DNA from: Aquificota bacterium | GTDB taxonomy: Bacteria; Aquificota; Aquificia; Aquificales; Hydrogenothermaceae | Direction: 5' to 3' | Length of the DNA: 8,699 bases | Assembly (NCBI GenBank): GCA_013153795.1 | Contig: JAADDV010000036.1 | Span: 1 to 8,699, forward strand | In this document: piece by piece, positions 4,250-8,699 of the stretch | Numbering within the stretch: the stretch's first letter is position 1 | Layout: each line of letters starts with the position of its first letter | The notes under the pieces: generated by a model | Told to the model about the DNA's origin: nothing | What the model saw: only the letters and a program-made list of their open reading frames with translations | The model's database searches: none | Translations under genes and position numbers: made by a program

Positions 4250-5989
4250 ATGAATTTAACAAGAAGAGACTTTTTAGAACTTGCAGCTATAGCTGGAATT
4301 TCCTTAGCTAGTGGAGATGCTCTTGCACAGTTAAACAAAATGTCTCCTGAAGAGCTTATGAGCTTTAAATCTGTAGGAAATGTAACACTTCTTCATATAT
4401 GTGATATGCATGCCCATTTAAAGCCTCTTTATTGGAGAGAACCTTCTACCCTTCTTTCCCATCCTTCCCTTGTTGGCCAGCCAGGGTTCTTATGTGGAAA
4501 AGCTTATCTAGAGTATTACGGAATAAAGCCAGGAACGTTGAGAGCATACTTCGATACATACATAGATTTTCCAGAGCTTGCCCACAAGTATGGAAAAATG
4601 GGTGGCGTTGCACATATGGCAACCCTTGTAAAACAGATTATTGCTGAAAGAGGTAAAGATAAAGTTCTGTTTATGGACTCAGGAGATACATGGCAAGGAA
4701 CAGCTGTTGCTTTATTTACAAAAGGAAAGGCTATTGTTGATGTTCAAAATGCCCTTGGAATTGATGTAATGGTTGGACACTGGGAGTTTACATACGGAAA
4801 AGACAGAGTTTTAGAACTTGTAGATAAGCATTTAAAGGCTGATTTTATTGCCCAAAATATTGCCGATGAAATGTGGGAAGAGCTTGTTTTTAAACCTTAT
4901 GTGATAAAAGAAGTTGGCGGTGTAAAAATAGGAATAATAGGAAATGCTTTCCCTTACACCCCTATAGCAAATCCAAAACAGTTTACAGAAGGGTGGACTT
5001 TTGGAATACAGCCCGAGAGACTTCAGCAGTTTGTTGATGAACTAAGAGAAGACAAAAAAGTTGACCTTGTTGTTCTTCTTTCCCATGATGGATTTTCTTT
5101 AGACCAGGCTTTAGCAAAAATGATAAAAGGAATCGATATTATCTTCAGCGGTCATACCCATGACCCAGCACCTAAACCTATATTTGTAAACAACACAATG
5201 ATTGTGATAGCTGGTTCCCACGGAAAATATCTTGGAAGATTAGACCTTGAGGTTAAAAAAGGGAAAATCCTTAAGTGGAACTACAAGCTTATTCCTGTAG
5301 CTTCAAACTTCATAAAACCAGATTCAGAAATGGAAAAACTTATAAATGAGATTTATAAGCCGTATGAGAAAAAACTAAACACAGTTATAGGAAAAACGGA
5401 GCAGCTTTTATATAAAAGAGATACTTTCTACTCAACATTTGACAGGGTTATAGGAGAAGCAATAAAGGAAGAAACTGACGCGGAGATTGTTTTTACACCA
5501 GGGTACAGATGGGGAACAACCATACTCCCAGGGGGAGAAATAACTGTTGACAACGTTTATGAGATGACTGCTATTACATACCCAGATGTCTACACATTTG
5601 AGATGACTGGAGAACAGCTGAAGATGATTTTAGAAGATATAGCTGATAATGCTTTCAATGAAAACCCTCTTTATCAGCAAGGGGGTGATATGAGCAGACT
5701 TCTTGGAATGGAGTATGAAATCAAACTTGGTGCTCCAGCAGGTAAAAGACTTAGAAATATAAAAGTAAACGGAAAAGATTTAGACCCTAAACGCTCTTAT
5801 GTCATTTCTGCATGGGGTGGGAACCTTTACAGAGCTGGGAAGAATGTAAGACCAAAACACAGACCTGTTTATGACATTGTTATTGACTATATAAAAAGAA
5901 AAAAGGTTGTAAATCCACCTTTAGAATCAAACGTTAAAGTTCTTGATGTGAAATGTGGCTGTCCTAAAAAGGGAGGCATTTGCCTGTGA
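4250..5989 (+). CDS. soxB: SoxB, dimanganese sulfate thiohydrolase
   Basis: SoxB hydrolyses the terminal sulfone from SoxY-bound S-sulfonate and releases sulfate. The 579-residue precursor starts with a Tat-like signal (TRRDFLEL, 4-11). It has the 5'-nucleotidase-type metallophosphoesterase core: D-x-H in ICDMHAHLKP (Asp52, His54), DSGDTWQGT (143-151), the SoxB-specific VGHWEFTYG (175-183) in place of the nucleotidase GNHEFD, LSHDG (277-281) and SGHTHD (300-305). The C-terminal 5'-nucleotidase domain follows. Length and motifs are typical. The tail is odd: it ends in CGCPKKGGICL with cysteines at 569, 571 and 578. The ribosome binding site GGAGG (4240-4244) begins in the soxA stop codon, and the stop overlaps the next start as GTGA (5986-5989). 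It is the best phylogenetic marker in the window. Confidence 0.97.
   Translation: MNLTRRDFLELAAIAGISLASGDALAQLNKMSPEELMSFKSVGNVTLLHICDMHAHLKPLYWREPSTLLSHPSLVGQPGFLCGKAYLEYYGIKPGTLRAYFDTYIDFPELAHKYGKMGGVAHMATLVKQIIAERGKDKVLFMDSGDTWQGTAVALFTKGKAIVDVQNALGIDVMVGHWEFTYGKDRVLELVDKHLKADFIAQNIADEMWEELVFKPYVIKEVGGVKIGIIGNAFPYTPIANPKQFTEGWTFGIQPERLQQFVDELREDKKVDLVVLLSHDGFSLDQALAKMIKGIDIIFSGHTHDPAPKPIFVNNTMIVIAGSHGKYLGRLDLEVKKGKILKWNYKLIPVASNFIKPDSEMEKLINEIYKPYEKKLNTVIGKTEQLLYKRDTFYSTFDRVIGEAIKEETDAEIVFTPGYRWGTTILPGGEITVDNVYEMTAITYPDVYTFEMTGEQLKMILEDIADNAFNENPLYQQGGDMSRLLGMEYEIKLGAPAGKRLRNIKVNGKDLDPKRSYVISAWGGNLYRAGKNVRPKHRPVYDIVIDYIKRKKVVNPPLESNVKVLDVKCGCPKKGGICL
5971..5976 (+). promoter_or_regulatory. 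Ribosome binding site inside the end of soxB
   Basis: GGGAGG stands nine bases before the GTG at 5986 and only three before the in-frame TTG at 5980. Spacing favours GTG, which overlaps the soxB TGA and points to coupled translation. Confidence 0.65.
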
Positions 5990-6606
5990 TAAAAAGGTTT
6001 CTCTTCTCTTTCTTCTTAGCAGGGCTTTCTTTTTTTCTTTTTTCCTGTATAACCGCTATGGAATGGTCTACAGAAGATGAAAATGATATGGAGTATAAAC
6101 CTCCAAAACAGACAGTTGTTGTAAAAGAGGAAAAAAGGTTAAAAATGCAGGAAAAATCCCGTGGATATCAAGAAAAACCTGTTGAAGAAGAGGAAGAGGA
6201 AATTCCTGATATTTATGAAGTTGTGGTGAATATAAAGGATTTTCAGGAGCTTGATATGCTTCTCCGCTCAGAGCTTGAAGAAGCAAATTTTAAGATTATT
6301 AAAGTTTCTCATGTTACAGATGGGATGAAAGAGCAGGGAAGAAAAGACTTTTGGGAAAATATGAATATTTACCTTATTTGCCGTTTGTCTGACGGCTATT
6401 TCATTCTCAAAAGAAATCCTCATCTTGTAGGTTTTTGTCCTTACAGAGTTTACACCTATAGAAACAAAGAAGGTTTTTTGGTGGTAGGGTTTGTAAAACC
6501 ATCTATAGCTATCAGGTATATGGGTGTTATAGACTTAAAAGCTATAAAGCTTTTAAAAAAGCATGATTTAGAGCTTAAGAAAATTTTGGATAGTTTAAAT
6601 AACTAA
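5986..6606 (+). CDS. DUF302-type lipoprotein linked to sox
   Basis: This 206-residue precursor has a lipoprotein signal (IKRFLFSFF..., L-F-S-C, lipidated Cys at 21). The same LFSC lipobox occurs in the divergent lipoprotein. A charged, probably flexible linker (about 27-72) with a run of glutamates follows. The C-terminal domain (about 73-190) resembles DUF302: an initial strand VVVNIKDFQELDMLLRSEL, a hydrophobic strand (IYLICRL), a paired-strand pattern RNPHLVGFCPYRVYTYR, then GFLVVGFVKPS. DUF302 has no agreed biochemical role but is often met near sulfur-oxidation genes. The start is taken as GTG 5986 from ribosome-binding-site spacing; TTG at 5980 would add two residues. It overlaps soxB by four bases, and the porin follows after 18. 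Family assignment is by pattern only. Confidence 0.75.
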   Translation: MIKRFLFSFFLAGLSFFLFSCITAMEWSTEDENDMEYKPPKQTVVVKEEKRLKMQEKSRGYQEKPVEEEEEEIPDIYEVVVNIKDFQELDMLLRSELEEANFKIIKVSHVTDGMKEQGRKDFWENMNIYLICRLSDGYFILKRNPHLVGFCPYRVYTYRNKEGFLVVGFVKPSIAIRYMGVIDLKAIKLLKKHDLELKKILDSLNN

Positions 6607-6617
6607 AATCTGGAGGG
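6604..6617 (+). repeat. Leader repeat copy 1 (before the porin)
   Basis: TAAAATCTGGAGGG begins with the stop codon of the DUF302 lipoprotein and contains the porin ribosome binding site. The identical 14 bases recur at 7963-7976 before the second DUF302 gene. The other genes of the operon share only the GGAGG core. Confidence 0.6.
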
Positions 6618-6624
6618 TAGCAAA

Positions 6625-7887
6625 ATGAAAACATTAAAATTGGCGCTTGCCGGGCTTGGAGCAGCAGCACTTTTATCAGGAATTTCAAATTCCGCAAATG
6701 CAGGACCTAAGTTTTATTTCGGGGAAGGCAGAGACCTTACAGTATTTCTTATGGGACAAATATGGACTGTTTATGGGACTAATATAGAAATACCAGGTGA
6801 AACAGACCTTGAAGAAAATAAAGCAGATATGTATATCAGAAGAGGTAGATTTGGCTTTAAAGGACATCTTATGAAAAATCTTTCTTTTAAGATATGGTTT
6901 GCCCATGATAACTTAGGCAGAGACGACCTTAATCCTGTGGATATTGCTAGAGGTGCAGTTAAAACAAGCGGTCTCACATACTCAAAACTAGAAGTTTGGG
7001 ATGCATTCTTTACCTGGGCTTATGATAAAACGTGGGCAAATATATCGGTTGGATATTTTAGACCTCAAATAGGTAAAGAAAGTATCACATCTGGTTTTAA
7101 TATGCTCTCGTTTGAAAAAGGACTTCCAAACTTTTATGTAAGGAGACATATAATAGGAAAACCTGATAAAGGGACAAATGAAGTATTTGGTAGAGCATCT
7201 GCAAATGGAAGAATTTTTCTTGTAAACTGGGGCGGTCTTTATAAAGCTCAAGGCTGGAGTTTAAACTGGAACTTTGGTGTAGGTGATAACCAAAACTACA
7301 CAGATAGCAAAAACTGGTCTCCTTTATGGTCTGCTAGAGTTGCATTTACCCTTGGAGACCCAGAAATGAAAAAGTACAAAATGGGATATACCCAAACTTA
7401 CTTTGGAAAAAGACATGGAGTTACAGTCGGACTTAACTATGGATATCAAGGAGAAGGTATAGATAGAAAAGCAAAAAGAGATAATAAAGAATTTGACAGT
7501 AATACAATGTATGGAATAGATATTTTAGCAAACTGGGGACCTATAGATTTTGCTGCTGAGTATGATGTTTTATCTAGAGATTGGGCTGATGGAGCAGATT
7601 ACACAGATGAGGTCTGGCTTGTAAAATTAGGCTATACCCATAAACTTCCAAATGGTCAATATATCCAACCTGCTGTTTCTTATTCTGTTTTTGAGCCTGA
7701 TGATAATGGAGAGTCTATCTATAAAAACAAAAAAAATACATGGTGGGATGTTGGTGTTAACTGGTATATCAAAAAGCAAAGAGCAAAACTAATACTTCAC
7801 TACTCTTCTGGAAAAGTTGAAAACTATAAAAATGGAGAAGATGCTAAGGCTTCATATATAGGACTAGGTTTCCAATTTAAAATCTAA
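6625..7887 (+). CDS. Outer-membrane beta-barrel porin (phosphate-selective O/P-like)
   Basis: This 420-residue precursor has a Sec signal peptide (1-26, ending ANA before GPKFYF). The mature protein is rich in alternating aromatic/polar strands, Gly and Trp/Tyr, and lacks long hydrophobic helices. An early segment, YIRRGRFGFKGHLMKNLSFKIWF (about residues 70-92), matches the start of the porin O/P-type families. The C-terminal strand SYIGLGFQFKI ends in Ile, not the usual terminal Phe, but has the amphipathic pattern of a last barrel strand. It probably forms a channel for anions or small solutes. Thiosulfate is an attractive substrate from the context, yet nothing in the sequence proves selectivity. 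GGAGGG (6612-6617) precedes the ATG. It follows the DUF302 lipoprotein by 18 bases and seems to belong to the sox transcript. Confidence 0.85.
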   Translation: MKTLKLALAGLGAAALLSGISNSANAGPKFYFGEGRDLTVFLMGQIWTVYGTNIEIPGETDLEENKADMYIRRGRFGFKGHLMKNLSFKIWFAHDNLGRDDLNPVDIARGAVKTSGLTYSKLEVWDAFFTWAYDKTWANISVGYFRPQIGKESITSGFNMLSFEKGLPNFYVRRHIIGKPDKGTNEVFGRASANGRIFLVNWGGLYKAQGWSLNWNFGVGDNQNYTDSKNWSPLWSARVAFTLGDPEMKKYKMGYTQTYFGKRHGVTVGLNYGYQGEGIDRKAKRDNKEFDSNTMYGIDILANWGPIDFAAEYDVLSRDWADGADYTDEVWLVKLGYTHKLPNGQYIQPAVSYSVFEPDDNGESIYKNKKNTWWDVGVNWYIKKQRAKLILHYSSGKVENYKNGEDAKASYIGLGFQFKI

Positions 7888-7893
7888 AAAAAG

Positions 7894-7916
7894 AGGGAGC
7901 TCGTAAGAGCTTCCCT
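7894..7916. other. Stable hairpin after the porin gene
   Basis: AGGGAGCTC (7894-7902), loop GTAA, and GAGCTTCCCT (7907-7916) pair over nine bases with one bulged T (7911). On the plus strand no T-run follows, so it is a poor plus-strand terminator. It could protect the 3' end of an upstream mRNA or set the ratio of porin to downstream transcript. On the minus strand the hairpin is followed by CTTTTTTT and looks like a proper intrinsic terminator, although no minus-strand gene is seen nearby. Confidence 0.6.
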
Positions 7917-7962
7917 ATACCAACATGGCTAGATAGAAGAAGCTATAAATTTAAAAATTATG

Positions 7963-7976
7963 TAAAATCTGGAGGG
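7963..7976 (+). repeat. Leader repeat copy 2 (before the second DUF302 gene)
   Basis: TAAAATCTGGAGGG is identical to 6604-6617. It contains the ribosome binding site seven bases or fewer from the ATG at 7983, and in both copies an A-rich spacer leads into ATGAAAA. Confidence 0.6.
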
Positions 7977-7982
7977 AAACAA

Positions 7983-8477
7983 ATGAAAAAGTTTCTACTC
8001 TCTCTACTTATTTTAATAGGGATTACCACTTATGCACAATCAGAAGAAGTTAAAAACTCCTCTGGAGAAGGCTTAGTTATTTATAAAGTCGAAATGGATG
8101 CTGATGAAGCTATTCAGCTTTTAAAAGCTAATCTTGAAGCCCAGCAGATACTTATTATTGATGTAACAAATCCAGCTGCTCCTTTATCTAACAACTCTAA
8201 AATTTTTAAAGATTTTGACAAACTAGGAGTAGAGTTTATACAAAATTTTCTTGTGACAAGTATGACAACTCTTTACAAAATTTTCACAAATGACCCAAAT
8301 GCTATGGTTTTATCTCCATGGGTAATATCTGTTTATCAATATGAAGATGATGACTACACATATATAGTAAGAACAAAATCTCATCTTCTTTTAAAAGGAA
8401 CAAAATATAAAAAAGTTGAAGAAGCTGTAAAAGAATTAGAATCTAGAATAGATGAAGCTATTCAAGACATGCTTTAA
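7983..8477 (+). CDS. Exported DUF302-type protein
   Basis: This 164-residue precursor has a Sec signal peptide (1-18, ending TYA before QSEEV) and no lipobox, so it is probably a soluble periplasmic protein. The rest resembles the DUF302 domain: a first strand GLVIYKVEMDADEAIQLLKANLE, a middle helical segment (FKDFDKLGVEFIQNF), then KIFTNDPNAMVLSPWVISVYQY and the strand YTYIVRTKS. A C-terminal helix (YKKVEEAVKELESRIDEAI) follows. The NP-x(6)-P-x(2)-I/V-x-VY pattern parallels that of the lipoprotein at 5986-6606, so the two look like distant paralogues either side of the porin. Function is unknown; context suggests a periplasmic role connected with sulfur oxidation. A 95-base gap with a hairpin separates it from the porin. 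Its stop codon lies inside the terminator stem. Confidence 0.8.
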   Translation: MKKFLLSLLILIGITTYAQSEEVKNSSGEGLVIYKVEMDADEAIQLLKANLEAQQILIIDVTNPAAPLSNNSKIFKDFDKLGVEFIQNFLVTSMTTLYKIFTNDPNAMVLSPWVISVYQYEDDDYTYIVRTKSHLLLKGTKYKKVEEAVKELESRIDEAIQDML

Positions 8478-8499
8478 GGAAGCTTTTGCTTCCTTTTTT
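8476..8499 (+). terminator. Rho-independent terminator of the sox-porin-DUF302 unit
   Basis: AAGGAAGC (8476-8483), loop TTTT, GCTTCCTT (8488-8495), then further T residues to 8499 form a perfect 8-bp stem with a U-tract. The stem starts within the TAA stop of the preceding gene. It is the first convincing plus-strand terminator after the promoter at 1574. Confidence 0.9.
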
Positions 8500-8699
8500 C
8501 TTTCCATTTTACTTTTTCCTTTCTTCAAATCTTTCAATTTTATATAAAATTTTTTTATTTTCCTTTATTTCTTTCGTTTATTTTTCAATTTTTATTTTCT
8601 TTTTTAAAGCTTGTTTCTTCAGAAAAAAATTCAAAGAAAATCTCTATATGTCTAGAATTTCTTTCTTTTTCATGAAAAATTCATAAAAATTTTTAAATA
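8500..8699. other. T-rich, G-poor noncoding stretch
   Basis: From about 8491 to 8625 the plus strand is almost entirely T with some C and A, with very few G. After that A-runs appear. Two weak AT palindromes are visible: AATTTTATATAAAATT (8536-8551) and TTTTTCATGAAAAA (8666-8679). The open frame at 8486-8686 is Phe-rich low complexity with no ribosome binding site and starts inside the terminator. Minus-strand frames are broken by stops. No gene, RNA or clear promoter is seen; it may be upstream DNA of a gene beyond the window. Confidence 0.6.

Noticed and set aside
4432..4647. Plus-strand frame inside soxB and similar frames inside soxX, the thioredoxin gene and the DUF302 lipoprotein gene
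   Set aside because: These are alternative frames within strongly supported genes and carry no motif of their own.
5973..5985. GG...TTGC sequence at the end of soxB as a second sigma-54 promoter
   Set aside because: The GG to GC spacing is too short for a -24/-12 promoter and the site is explained by the ribosome binding site and coding sequence.
6685..7251. Three minus-strand frames opposite the porin
   Set aside because: They are shadows of the porin gene, with no ribosome binding sites and no recognisable protein features.
8486..8686. Phe-rich open frame after the terminator
   Set aside because: It begins inside the terminator hairpin, lacks a ribosome binding site and is a translation of a T-rich tract.

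Overview
The window is AT-rich (about one third G+C by eye), with strong GGAGG ribosome binding sites, AGA as the main arginine codon and Lys/Glu-rich proteins. It carries a periplasmic Sox thiosulfate-oxidation operon. This combination fits a thermophilic chemolithotroph of the Aquificota, most likely Hydrogenothermaceae (Sulfurihydrogenibium- or Persephonella-like). Campylobacterota also carry soxXYZAB-type clusters and cannot be excluded without a database search. No plasmid, phage, insertion-sequence, CRISPR, tRNA or rRNA signature was seen.

Left part, minus strand (1-1491): three genes read leftward. A cysteine-rich lipoprotein (862-1452) is followed by a YccU-type CoA-binding protein (375-803). 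That gene overlaps by ATGA a small membrane protein with a coiled-coil tail (61-378). A perfect palindrome at 1-28 probably ends this unit.

Divergent regulatory region (1453-1623): it holds a close match to a sigma-54 promoter (1574-1589) upstream of soxX. About 117 bases before the predicted transcription start lies a perfect dyad TTGTCCC-ATTT-GGGACAA (1474-1491), the usual place for an enhancer-binding activator. The dyad also covers the likely start of the divergent lipoprotein transcript.

Right part, plus strand (1624-8477): soxX, a SoxW-like thioredoxin, soxY, soxZ, soxA, soxB, a DUF302-type lipoprotein, an outer-membrane porin and a second exported DUF302-type protein follow with short gaps or overlaps. 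No plus-strand terminator is evident until a classical hairpin at 8476-8499. In the known Sox scheme, SoxAX oxidatively attaches thiosulfate to the C-terminal cysteine of SoxY in the SoxYZ carrier, and SoxB hydrolyses off sulfate. The thioredoxin probably keeps thiols or carrier species in the right redox state. SoxCD, which would oxidise the remaining sulfane sulfur in place, is not in this window. The porin and the two DUF302 proteins look like envelope accessory parts of the same unit, possibly for substrate entry and handling of sulfur intermediates; that role is inference.

The last ~200 bases (8500-8699) are very T-rich, with no convincing gene.

The most interesting leads are the sigma-54-type control region of the sox operon, the divergent lipoprotein with helical CX3C cysteine ladders, the DUF302-porin-DUF302 block attached to sox, and the unusual C-termini of SoxY and SoxB.
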